Positions 37,322-45,786 of a stretch of DNA of 64,000 nucleotides are shown one piece after another (positions within the stretch are counted from its first letter, which is position 1; each line of letters begins with the position of its first letter). Below the pieces are notes generated by a model that had not been told where the DNA came from, did no database searches, and worked only from the letters and a program-made list of their open reading frames with translations. The translations under genes and the position numbers were made by a program. This DNA comes from Polynucleobacter sp. 71A-WALBACH (GTDB lineage: Bacteria; Pseudomonadota; Gammaproteobacteria; Burkholderiales; Burkholderiaceae). Where the stretch lies: the NCBI RefSeq assembly GCF_018882365.1, contig NZ_JACVOP010000002.1:248001-312000 (forward strand), written 5' to 3'.

Positions 37322-37725
37322 GCGGAAAGATTTATAAAGCGAAGCATGCGCAAGGTGAAAGTATTGAGGGGGTATGCTTAAGCGCATCTGATGGGTTCTC
37401 GGCAAGGTACGATCTAGATCGACTGAAAGGCGTTTTCTCGCGTCCATCACATCAGTTGTTCGGCCAGTCTTATAAAGATAAGATTCTGGTATTGGATGCG
37501 GCTAAGGGCGGAGTTGCAAGTGCTTGGATGTTGTACGAGATGAAATCTCGTGATCTTTGCCCTTTGGCAATTATTTTTAATGCGGTAAATCCAATATTAG
37601 CTCAGGGAGCTGCTCATGCTGGCATTCCCATGCTGAGTGGTTTTGATATTGACATAACAAAAGAAATTTCTAGTGGAGCTAGGTTGCGCATTAATCCAGC
37701 CGCCTCTACAGTAGAGGTAATTTAG
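37318..37725 (+). CDS. aconitase X swivel (small) subunit
   Basis: The 135-residue protein matches the AcnX small domain (DUF126): LDAAKGGVASAWMLYEMKSR and the C-terminal PMLSGFDIDITKEISSGARL region with the conserved Asp. I start it at TTG 37318, overlapping the large-subunit stop (TTGA), which suggests translational coupling; the longer frame from 37285 begins with an implausible Cys-rich leader. It must pair with the large subunit to form the active dehydratase. Confidence 0.85.
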   Translation: MSGKIYKAKHAQGESIEGVCLSASDGFSARYDLDRLKGVFSRPSHQLFGQSYKDKILVLDAAKGGVASAWMLYEMKSRDLCPLAIIFNAVNPILAQGAAHAGIPMLSGFDIDITKEISSGARLRINPAASTVEVI

Positions 37726-37736
37726 CTGATAGATAT

Positions 37737-38306
37737 CTAAAAGATGGAATGATATTCTGATGGACTGGGTCTTACGCGATCGGGCTTATGTTTTATTACC
37801 GTCCCTATCGTAATAAAACAAATAGGCTCTTCTTTGACTGATAGTTGGAAAAGGTTGCGTATTCTCTGGCTCTGCAATGCTCTTCCGCTCGAGAGTCCAG
37901 AGCCAAAGCCCATGGAGTATGCAATCAAAAGAATATTTTGGATTGCGCATCCTAAGGAAATTAACTTTTCCTCTTTGCTTATTTCATCGTTGGTATTTTC
38001 GAAATTAGCCACTGCCAAGAGAAGTAGGGGGCCCCTAAAGGCTTTTTCATACGCCTCCTGAAGTTGCAATGTGTTTGCTTCGGGATCGCGATCCATGAGG
38101 CAAAGCGAGAATACTGCCCCCAGCTTCTCTCGACTTCCTTTCTGAATCTCTATAAACCGCCAAGGCATTAAGCGCCCATGGTCTGGCGCCGAGCTTGCGG
38201 AGAGAATAATTTTTTGTAGTTGAGCCGGCGTTGGACCTGGCAAGCCAATCCGTTTCGGAGAGACGTGCGTTCTTCCGTGTATCAGTTTCTCAGCAAATTG
38301 ATCCAT
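37737..38306 (-). CDS. nitroreductase-family flavoprotein (YdjA-like)
   Basis: About 189 residues with the nitroreductase fold pattern: a SAPDHGRLMPWRFIEI segment binding FMN near residue 40, central helices and a C-terminal FITIGTV strand. The HGRLMPWRF version is typical of the small YdjA subgroup. ATG 38306 is preferred over TTG 38315. It is the last gene of the IclR-pta-soeABC operon. The substrate is unknown; a redox role linked to sulfite or sulfonate metabolism is conjecture. It converges with the aconitase X unit. Confidence 0.75.
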   Translation of the reverse strand: MDQFAEKLIHGRTHVSPKRIGLPGPTPAQLQKIILSASSAPDHGRLMPWRFIEIQKGSREKLGAVFSLCLMDRDPEANTLQLQEAYEKAFRGPLLLLAVANFENTNDEISKEEKLISLGCAIQNILLIAYSMGFGSGLSSGRALQSQRIRNLFQLSVKEEPICFITIGTVIKHKPDRVRPSPSEYHSIF

Positions 38307-38323
38307 CGTGCGCAATGGTTAAC

Positions 38324-39259
38324 TCAAGAGACTCTTTGATAGTAGAGATTTTGCGGGTGATTGGCCTCTGCAAAAAACATCCATCTTTCGGCAAGTAAGC
38401 CAACATAATGAATTACAAGTGCCAATATGAGTAATGCACCAGATGGGCTTGAGAAGCTAAAAGCCATGCATACCATTGGCAGTATATATCCCAGCAATAG
38501 AATAGCTTTGCGAAGATTTTTAATCATCCGGTCTGTTTGATGATGAAAAAATTCTCTAGTATTAAAGCTTCCACCCATAAGACCCATCGACGTTTGTCTA
38601 ATATTCTCACCTTTAATTCCGGTTGCGGATTCTAGATTGGATTTCGGTCTTAAGTTCCGATTGCGTCGCCATATCCATAATTTAAGAAGCAAGGCTAGAA
38701 ACAAGAGAGTAAAGGAGGTTCCTGACATCGCGCTGATGATGGCGGGGTTATCTCCCTTTTCCCAGGCGGAAAGTAGGATGCTGAGGAGCATCCATCCAGA
38801 TGTCAATCCTAGCAAAATGAAATTCAGTAGAGTTGACGGGTGAGACCACTCTTGGATGAAGCGGATGCATTGATAGATTTTTGCAGTGCATACCCAGAGC
38901 GCTATAGTCGCAATCATTAACCCAAGCCATAGCCAAAGACTAATTTCAGTGGATCGAGATTGGAGATAAGCTAACAGCGTGAGTGCTATCAATATTGGAA
39001 GTGCAATAACTTCGCGGGAAAGCCAAGAGGTTCTCCACATCATGGCCGCTCTCCAGGCTCTCTCTGGGTGACCCAAGTGAAAGAATGAGGCAAGCAGACC
39101 CAAAGCAAGTAAAAAGAGGGCAACTGGTAAGGCGAGGGTAGACAAGAACGCAGGTGAAAACATCTGGGTTGGCATATCTAGAAACGCCAAGGAAAAAAGT
39201 AACCCTTGTGCCATACCCGCCAATGTGGTGAAAAAGATAATAGAAAATTGTGGTCGCAT
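38324..39259 (-). CDS. soeC: SoeC-like membrane anchor of molybdenum oxidoreductase (DmsC family)
   Basis: The 311-residue protein has about eight hydrophobic helices and the DmsC-like pattern ASFFHLGHPERAWRAAMMWRTSWLSREV near residues 60-90, with the conserved histidine. It should pass electrons from the Fe-S subunit to quinone and anchor the complex on the inner face of the membrane. It overlaps soeB by one base. As part of SoeABC it takes part in oxidation of sulfite to sulfate. Confidence 0.85.
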   Translation of the reverse strand: MRPQFSIIFFTTLAGMAQGLLFSLAFLDMPTQMFSPAFLSTLALPVALFLLALGLLASFFHLGHPERAWRAAMMWRTSWLSREVIALPILIALTLLAYLQSRSTEISLWLWLGLMIATIALWVCTAKIYQCIRFIQEWSHPSTLLNFILLGLTSGWMLLSILLSAWEKGDNPAIISAMSGTSFTLLFLALLLKLWIWRRNRNLRPKSNLESATGIKGENIRQTSMGLMGGSFNTREFFHHQTDRMIKNLRKAILLLGYILPMVCMAFSFSSPSGALLILALVIHYVGLLAERWMFFAEANHPQNLYYQRVS

Positions 39260-39915
39260 TAGCTGTCGTTCCTTGCCGCTTCAATTGTTTCCATAATCGA
39301 GCGTGGTAGATAGTGATTAGCTGGTTGAGTTTCCCACTCAGGCATTAGGGTATATCCAGCACGCTCTTGAATAGCTTTACTTGCCTCAGATTCTGGGTCG
39401 TGAACGTCACCAAAAATACGGGCGCTAGTAGGGCATGCAAGAACGCACGCGGGCTTTCTCTCTGCCTCGGGGAGAGTGTCGCTATAAATTCGATCGACAC
39501 AAAGAGTGCACTTTGTCATTACTTGACGCTCTTGATCCAACTCCCTTGCGCCATATGGACATGCCCAAGAGCAATAGCTACAACCTATGCATTTATCGTA
39601 ATCAACCAACACAATGCCATCTTCTTTACGCTTATAGCTTGCTCCCGTAGGGCAGACAGGAACACAAGGGGGATCTTCGCAGTGTAAGCAGGATTTTGGA
39701 AAGTGTACGGTTTGAGTATTCGGAAACGTGCCGGCCTCGAATGTTTGCACTCGATTAAAGAAGGTCCCGCTTGGGTTTGCTCCATACGCATTTAAATCAG
39801 TGAGTGGCCCAGCTGAACCAGAAGTATTCCACTCTTTACATGATGTTACGCAAGCATGGCATCCAACACAGACATTAAGATCAATTACAAGGGCAAGTTG
39901 TTTAGATGTACTCAT
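39259..39915 (-). CDS. soeB: SoeB-like 4Fe-4S electron-transfer subunit
   Basis: The 218-residue DmsB/NrfC-type protein contains four ferredoxin-like cysteine groups: CVGCHACVTSC, CLHCEDPPCVPVCP, CIGCSYCSWACP and CTLCVDRI...CVLACP. It links the molybdenum subunit to the membrane anchor. Its start overlaps the soeA stop by 4 bp (ATGA) and its end overlaps soeC, so the complex is made from one transcript. Confidence 0.9.
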   Translation of the reverse strand: MSTSKQLALVIDLNVCVGCHACVTSCKEWNTSGSAGPLTDLNAYGANPSGTFFNRVQTFEAGTFPNTQTVHFPKSCLHCEDPPCVPVCPTGASYKRKEDGIVLVDYDKCIGCSYCSWACPYGARELDQERQVMTKCTLCVDRIYSDTLPEAERKPACVLACPTSARIFGDVHDPESEASKAIQERAGYTLMPEWETQPANHYLPRSIMETIEAARNDS

Positions 39916-42800
39916 TTAACTTCCCCTTTTCTTTTGAGCGGCATTCCAGGTACGCTAAAAGCTTTCACTTGTGGCCATGTTTCTTGTGGTTCATCTTCGC
40001 CTGCTGGCGCTAATCTGACACGGACATCGTACCAACCCGCTTGCCCGGTAATGGGATCAGAGTTACTGACAGTGAAGCCGCCCAAAGGTAGCTCCTCTGA
40101 AATCAAATGATTTAACAAAAACCCTTTTTTGGATTCATCGGCATCACTTGATAAGCTCCATGCAGATTCTGCTTTACCGATTGCGTTCCATGTCCAGACT
40201 GTTCCGGGATCAACCGCCTCCGAGTGACGTGCCATGCATTTCACTTTTCCCCATTGAGATTCAATCCACATCCATGCGCCGTCAGCAATACCATTTTTCA
40301 AGGCAGTCGCTGTATTGACGTAAAGATAGTTATGACTATGGATTTGCCTTAACCAGGCATTCTGAGAGTCCCAGGAATGGTACATGGCCATTGGACGTTG
40401 AGTAATGGCATTCAGAGTGAATTTACTTAGATCGGTAGCTTCATCTTCAAGCGGGGGATACCAAAACGGCAATGGATCAAAGTATTTGTAGATGCGCGCT
40501 TTTAAGTGTTCAGGGGGCTGAGCTCCTGGACGCTTTCCAGTCGATGCCAATCGAAATCTTTGCAAAATATCTGAATAAATTGCAATCATGATTGGGTCAC
40601 TTTTTTGCCTCAGGGCATTCGCTTTAGAGAAGTCTAGATAGCCTTGATTCCAATTTCTCATGTACTGATGCTCTTTGGGCATATGGTATTGATGCACACA
40701 GTTATTTTCAGCGTATTTCTGCCACTGATTTGGATTGGGCTCTCCCTTTAATGACTTATCCCCATCTTTTCCTCGCCAGCCACTTAAAAATCCGATACCA
40801 GAGTCGGGCGTAGTTTGAAAGCGGGTAATAAAGTCGGGGTAGTCTTTAAACTTCCTCTCACCCTCTGGGGTGGTAAAGGCGGGAAATTTTAAGCGTGAAG
40901 CTAGCTCAATCAGCACTTCTTGGAATGGCTTGCACTCACCAAGGGGCGGCAAGACTGGAATACGTACGGAGTCAACTGGGCCATCAAACTCAGAAATCGG
41001 GCGGTCAAGCATACTCATGACGTCATGCCGCTCTAAATAGGTAGTGTCTGGTAGAACTAGGTCTGCAAAATCCACCATTTCCGATTGGAAGGCATCGCAT
41101 ACAACTAGGAACGGTATCTTAAACTCCCCATCCTCATTTTTTGCATTGAGGTGCTCCCTCACTTCCATGGTATTCATGGTGGAATTCCAGGACATGTTTG
41201 CCATGAAAATCATTAGGGTATCAATGGAATAGGGGTCGCCTTTAACTGCATTTGTGATGACGTTATGCATTAATCCATGCGCTGCTAATGGGTGCTCCCA
41301 AGAGTAGGCCTTATCAATGCGCAATGGCTTCCCGTTTGAATCTAAGGCTAAATCTTCTGGTTGAGTAGGCCAGCCTAAAGGCGGTTTTGCTAAAGGCGTA
41401 TTTGGCTTAATGTCATTTTCTGATGATGGAGGTTTCGCATTCGGAGGGACCTGTCTAGGATAAGGGGCCTTATGTCTAAAACCGCCTGGTCGATCAATCG
41501 TTCCTAATAGAGACATCAATACCGCTAAACCACGAGTAGTTTGAAAACCATTAGAGTGTGCCGATAGACCGCGCATCGCATGAAAAGCTACAGGTCTGCC
41601 TATTACGGAGTCGTGTTTCTCCCCCCATGAATCTGTCCATTCGATTGGTAGTTTGAATTCCTGTCCAAATGCAGTATCAGCCATCTCGAGAGCCAGCTTG
41701 CGAATTCTTTCGGCGGAAATACTAGTGATTGCAGCAGCCCACTCAGGAGTTGTCTCACTCACTTGTCGTTTCAGTAGCTCAAAAGATGGGGCTACTTTTT
41801 TACCTTGATGTGGACCCGGACCCATAATATATTCGCCTAATAAAGCAGGGGAATTGCCTTGGGCAAAGCAGGGCTTGGCGCTTTGGGTAGTTTCATCCCA
41901 AATATATTTATTGTGCGGTAGGTCTAAATTAATAGGATCCGATTCGGGATCGTAAAGAAAGAGACCTTCTTCTGGCCCAGAGTCTAAGCAAACAAGTTGG
42001 CTTGAGTTGCTAAAGCGCTTTAAGAATGGCGCATCATATTTTTCTAGTCGGATTAATTCATGCATTAGCGCCATAAAGAGAGCGCCATCAGTGCCTGGTT
42101 TAATCGGAATCCATTCATCAGCAATCGCAGAGTAGCCAGTCCTGACTGGGTTTATGGAGATAAAGCGACCGCCTGCTCTTTTAAATTTAGACAAAGCAAT
42201 TTTCATTGGATTGCTATGGTGATCTTCAGCAGTGCCAATCATGACAAATAGTTTTGCGTGATCAAGGTCTGGGCCACCAAACTCCCAAAAGCTTCCGCCA
42301 ATGGTGTAAATCATTCCTGCTGCCATGTTTACCGAGCAAAAACCACCATGCGCAGCGTAGTTAGGAGTTCCAAATTGTCTTGCGAATAAACCAGTGAGAG
42401 CCTGCATTTGATCTCGTCCAGTAAACAGTGCAAATTTCTTAGGATCCGTTTCGCGGATTTTAGATAGACGCTTGGTTAAAATGTCGAATGCTCTTTCCCA
42501 GGTGATGGGTTCAAATTCACCATTACCTCTATCGCTACCAGGCTTTCTTAAAAGGGGTTGCGTTATTCGTGCTGGAGATTTTTGTTTCATGATTCCAGCA
42601 GATCCTTTAGCGCAAATGACGCCTTGATTTAAAGGATGCTCTGGATTGCCATCGATATAGACAATTTCGCCATCTCGAAGGTGTGCTCGGATACCACATC
42701 GACAGGCACACATATAACAAGTTGTTTTTTTAATTTCCGTTGCTGGCGCCTGAGTCTTTACAGGGTCATGAACTGGATCGGTGGAAAATATTTTGAACAT
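39912..42800 (-). CDS. soeA: SoeA-like molybdopterin sulfite dehydrogenase catalytic subunit
   Basis: The 962-residue bis-MGD enzyme has an N-terminal 4Fe-4S site (Cys28, Cys31, Cys35, Cys63; CYMCACRCG ... GVICAKG), a molybdopterin core and a C-terminal dinucleotide-binding domain. There is no twin-arginine signal, so it works in the cytoplasm, as SoeABC of Allochromatium does and unlike periplasmic SorAB. CAKGSAGIMKQKSPARI is SoeA-like. The neighbourhood (pta, xsc, sulfite exporters) supports sulfite as substrate. A polysulfide or thiosulfate reductase would be the main alternative, but those are normally exported. Confidence 0.85.
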   Translation of the reverse strand: MFKIFSTDPVHDPVKTQAPATEIKKTTCYMCACRCGIRAHLRDGEIVYIDGNPEHPLNQGVICAKGSAGIMKQKSPARITQPLLRKPGSDRGNGEFEPITWERAFDILTKRLSKIRETDPKKFALFTGRDQMQALTGLFARQFGTPNYAAHGGFCSVNMAAGMIYTIGGSFWEFGGPDLDHAKLFVMIGTAEDHHSNPMKIALSKFKRAGGRFISINPVRTGYSAIADEWIPIKPGTDGALFMALMHELIRLEKYDAPFLKRFSNSSQLVCLDSGPEEGLFLYDPESDPINLDLPHNKYIWDETTQSAKPCFAQGNSPALLGEYIMGPGPHQGKKVAPSFELLKRQVSETTPEWAAAITSISAERIRKLALEMADTAFGQEFKLPIEWTDSWGEKHDSVIGRPVAFHAMRGLSAHSNGFQTTRGLAVLMSLLGTIDRPGGFRHKAPYPRQVPPNAKPPSSENDIKPNTPLAKPPLGWPTQPEDLALDSNGKPLRIDKAYSWEHPLAAHGLMHNVITNAVKGDPYSIDTLMIFMANMSWNSTMNTMEVREHLNAKNEDGEFKIPFLVVCDAFQSEMVDFADLVLPDTTYLERHDVMSMLDRPISEFDGPVDSVRIPVLPPLGECKPFQEVLIELASRLKFPAFTTPEGERKFKDYPDFITRFQTTPDSGIGFLSGWRGKDGDKSLKGEPNPNQWQKYAENNCVHQYHMPKEHQYMRNWNQGYLDFSKANALRQKSDPIMIAIYSDILQRFRLASTGKRPGAQPPEHLKARIYKYFDPLPFWYPPLEDEATDLSKFTLNAITQRPMAMYHSWDSQNAWLRQIHSHNYLYVNTATALKNGIADGAWMWIESQWGKVKCMARHSEAVDPGTVWTWNAIGKAESAWSLSSDADESKKGFLLNHLISEELPLGGFTVSNSDPITGQAGWYDVRVRLAPAGEDEPQETWPQVKAFSVPGMPLKRKGEVK

Positions 42801-42812
42801 AGATTTACTCGG

Positions 42813-43721
42813 TTAGAGAGATTTGCTAGCGAGGCGAATAGCCATTGCTGTTGAGGCTATTCTTGAAAATACGGAGTCTGAGCGGGATGTAAGTGTGATG
42901 GGGACTTGCGCGCCTAAAACGGTGCCAGCACATTCTCCGCCCGCTACATAGACGAAAGATTTGTAGAGGATATTACCCACCTGTAAATCGGGCATCAATA
43001 ACAGATCAGGGTCTCCAGATACTTTTGAGGAAATCCCTTTTGTTTTGGCTGACTCCGCGGAAATCGCATTGTCAAATCCAAACGGGCCTTCGATGATGGT
43101 GTTTGGGGAGATTGGATCGGCAAGATGAGCATCCACAATTTCCTTTGCCTCAACGGTGGATATCATTGCTGGGTTGACAACTTCTGTTGCTGCAATGATG
43201 GCCACTTTTACACTGTCAATTCCAAGCTTGTGAAATGCCTCTAAGCTATTTCTAAGAATCTCTCTCTTTTGAATAGCATTTGGTGAGATATTGACAACGC
43301 CATCGGTGACTCCGAGTAGCTTATGGTAGTGGGGGAGTTCAAATAGAAAAAGATGGCTAATTCTTTTTTTGGTGCGCAGACCGTCCCGGCTAACAATCGG
43401 GCCCATTAAGTCTTCCGTGTGCAGGGAGCCTTTCATGAGCACGGCCAACTTTCCGTCTTTCACCATTTCCACTGCTTTTTTGGTGGCCTCAATGGGGTCA
43501 TCTGGCGTGTCGACAATCTCTAGGCCCGCCAGGGATAGCCCCTCCTTCATTGCCAACTCTTGAATGCGCACTTTAGGGCCAATCAGAATGGGTACGCACA
43601 ACTCTTTTTTAATGAGCTCGAATACAGTTTCCAATGCTGGCGAACTTAAGGGGTAGACAACACCTAGTGGTAAGGTGCTTTTAGATTCCTCTATGAGTTT
43701 TTCTAAGAGTGGGTATTTCAC
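42813..43721 (-). CDS. pta: phosphate acetyltransferase (short, PTA_PTB type)
   Basis: This 302-residue protein is a bare PTA/PTB catalytic domain (VLMKGSLHTEDLMGPI, ITDGVVNISPN-like GVTDGVVNISPN, and EGPFGFDNAIS near residue 215), lacking the long N-terminal part of housekeeping Pta. It should turn acetyl phosphate made by Xsc into acetyl-CoA. Phosphate butyryltransferase activity cannot be excluded from sequence, but the context favours acetyl. It lies between the IclR gene (about 40 bp) and soeA (12 bp). Confidence 0.85.
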   Translation of the reverse strand: MKYPLLEKLIEESKSTLPLGVVYPLSSPALETVFELIKKELCVPILIGPKVRIQELAMKEGLSLAGLEIVDTPDDPIEATKKAVEMVKDGKLAVLMKGSLHTEDLMGPIVSRDGLRTKKRISHLFLFELPHYHKLLGVTDGVVNISPNAIQKREILRNSLEAFHKLGIDSVKVAIIAATEVVNPAMISTVEAKEIVDAHLADPISPNTIIEGPFGFDNAISAESAKTKGISSKVSGDPDLLLMPDLQVGNILYKSFVYVAGGECAGTVLGAQVPITLTSRSDSVFSRIASTAMAIRLASKSL

Positions 43722-43762
43722 GTTTAAGAATGTCCTTAAGATTTACTCTTTCGATACTCACA

Positions 43763-44563
43763 TCAGGAGAGTGTGTGGGAAATACGTGTTGCTGCTTCTT
43801 TGAGTTTTGGAATGTGCTCCATGGCTTGATTTAGCGGCAGTCTGGCTGTGGCGGCATGAACCGCTATGGCGGCAACCACTTCGCCGGATGCGTCTCGAAC
43901 TGGAACGGCTACACAGGAAACCCCCAACACATATTCTTCGTTATCCACTGCGTAGTCAGTAGTGACAATTCTCTCCAGCTCTGATTCCAGCAAATGGTGA
44001 TCAGTGATGGTTCTATGCGTAAATTTTTCTAAGGGTAGGTTTTCTAAAAGTCTCGCACGCTCCTCGGGTGGCTTAAAGGCGAGCAATAGTTTTCCACTAG
44101 CACTGCAATGGGGTGGCAAGACGGTACCCGGTGGCAGGTGTAGTCGAAGGGCCCAGTTGGCCTCAACCCTATCTAAGTAAAACAATTCACCACGTCTGAG
44201 AATAGCTAAGTTACAAGTTTCCCCAAGATCAGCAACTAATTTTCGCAAGATGCTATGTCGAACGGCTGAAACGGTGTCATGAGTCAAGGTGGCCATGGCC
44301 AACTTAGATAAGCGTTCACCAGGAGCGTAAGTCCGACCGCCAGGCTCCCTAGCTACCAATCCAGCCTCTTCAAAAATGGCTAAAGTTCGGTGTAAAGAGG
44401 CTTTTGGCATGCCAGTAATCTGCATTAGTTGCGCCAAGGTAACAGGCTGCTGCAAGGCAGCCAGCGCTTCTAAGATGATTACCCCTTTAAGCATGGATGA
44501 GTTTTCACCTGCACCATCCCGCTTTCCCAGGTCAATCTGATCGTTTATCTCTAATTCAGCCAT
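43763..44563 (-). CDS. IclR-family regulator (SauR-like)
   Basis: The N-terminal winged helix (MLKGVIILEALAALQQPVTLAQLMQITGMPKASLHRTL) is followed by an IclR effector domain with LPPGTVLPPHCSASGKLLLAF and VLGVSCVAVPVRD. It heads the pta-soeABC operon and is divergent from tctC-sauST-like genes. In Cupriavidus necator the sulfoacetate genes are controlled by an IclR-type SauR, so this is the natural counterpart. The gap in front of it holds two palindromes, one shared with xsc. Confidence 0.85.
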   Translation of the reverse strand: MAELEINDQIDLGKRDGAGENSSMLKGVIILEALAALQQPVTLAQLMQITGMPKASLHRTLAIFEEAGLVAREPGGRTYAPGERLSKLAMATLTHDTVSAVRHSILRKLVADLGETCNLAILRRGELFYLDRVEANWALRLHLPPGTVLPPHCSASGKLLLAFKPPEERARLLENLPLEKFTHRTITDHHLLESELERIVTTDYAVDNEEYVLGVSCVAVPVRDASGEVVAAIAVHAATARLPLNQAMEHIPKLKEAATRISHTLS

Positions 44564-44593
44564 AGGTTTTAAATCTCATGAATTGTGTCATTT

Positions 44594-44673
44594 TGTTCAT
44601 TCTAATAGAACATACTTGTATTTCCTAGGGAAAATGTTAGTATTTTTACTTATACGAAACAACTTGTTCCGTT
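44594..44673. promoter_or_regulatory. two palindromic sites in the divergent IclR / tctC-sauST promoter region
   Basis: TGTTCATTCTAATAGAACA (44594-44612; TGTTC-N9-GAACA) and AACAACTTGTT within 44656-44670, continuing CCGTT. The second matches the element before xsc (AACAATTTGTTCCGTT) at 15 of 16 positions. Both lie between the IclR gene and the operon it faces, the expected location for its operators. Confidence 0.65.
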
Positions 44674-44756
44674 CAGTAAGATTAGTTATCCTAACCAGAG
44701 TGATCCATAAAGGCTAATATAGGCCTATCTGGTTGGGTCAAAACAGGAGATGAAAC

Positions 44757-45743
44757 ATGCGTAGAAGCAATCTTGCAGTCACTGTTCTTTCAGCCTTAGT
44801 TCTCGGTATTGGAGCCACCAGTTTTAGCGCTGGCGTTCTTGCCCAATCTTGGCCTACAAAGCCTATTAAATTTATCGTGCCTTATCCGCCTGGCGGGGGG
44901 ACTGACGTTATTGCCCGCATCATGCAAGAGCCCTTGAGTCAGGCGCTTGGTCAACAGATCATTATTGATAACCGTGGCGGTGCTGGTGGGTCTATTGGAA
45001 CCGACATTGCTGCCAAATCTGCAGCTGATGGTTACACAGTGCTTTTCACACTTTCATCTCACACCATTAATCCAGCGATCTTTCCAAAACTCGCTTTTGA
45101 TACCGAAAAAGATTTTTCACCTGTCTCTTTGGTAGCCTCATTGCCGCAGATCTTGGTCGCAAATCCTGACTTCCCTGCCAAGAATGTCAAGGATGTAATT
45201 GATATGGCAAGAGCTAAGCCAGATGCCGTTTCTTATGCCTCAGTGGGTAATGGCTCTCCAGGCCATTTGGCTGGAGCAATGATGGCTAGTTCTGCAGGTG
45301 TATCGATGATGCACATCCCTTATCGCGGAGGTGGTCCTGCAATTACCGATGTGATGGCGGGTCAAGTTCCTTTGTTGTGGGTATCGATACCCGCAGCCGC
45401 TACATACGTGAAAGCAGGAAAGCTTAAGGCGCTTGCAGTTTCTACCGTGAAGCGCTCCGCTATATTCCCAGATGTTCCTACGATGGTGGAATTAGGATTT
45501 AAAGACTATGAGGTGGACTCATGGTATGCGATGTTTGTCCCAGCTAAAACCCCGCAAACTATTATTGATACGCTTTATAAAGCAACCATCAAGGTGCTCG
45601 CTGAGCCAGCCGTTAAAGAAAAGTTAATGGGTCAGGGGGCGGAAGCTGTGGGAAGTACGCCAGCTCAATTAGGCGCTGTTGTTAAGGCCGAATTAGTTAA
45701 GTGGAAAAAAGTAACCAAGGAAGCAGCTATCAAAGCCGAGTGA
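44757..45743 (+). CDS. TctC-family solute-binding protein (copy 3)
   Basis: Signal peptide to about residue 30 (GVLAQS), then WPTKPIKFIVPYPPGGGTDV, DNRGGAGGSIGTDIA and HIPYRGGGPAITDVMAGQVP. The ribosome site AGGAGA is well placed. It is the first gene of the operon with the SauS-like and SauT-like enzymes, so sulfoacetate is a plausible ligand; in Cupriavidus the uptake gene in this position is instead an MFS permease (SauU). No TctAB genes are in the window. Confidence 0.92.
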   Translation: MRRSNLAVTVLSALVLGIGATSFSAGVLAQSWPTKPIKFIVPYPPGGGTDVIARIMQEPLSQALGQQIIIDNRGGAGGSIGTDIAAKSAADGYTVLFTLSSHTINPAIFPKLAFDTEKDFSPVSLVASLPQILVANPDFPAKNVKDVIDMARAKPDAVSYASVGNGSPGHLAGAMMASSAGVSMMHIPYRGGGPAITDVMAGQVPLLWVSIPAAATYVKAGKLKALAVSTVKRSAIFPDVPTMVELGFKDYEVDSWYAMFVPAKTPQTIIDTLYKATIKVLAEPAVKEKLMGQGAEAVGSTPAQLGAVVKAELVKWKKVTKEAAIKAE

Positions 45744-45786
45744 TTTGATTTCAAGCTTTTTATAAAAATTTTATATAAGTAAATTT

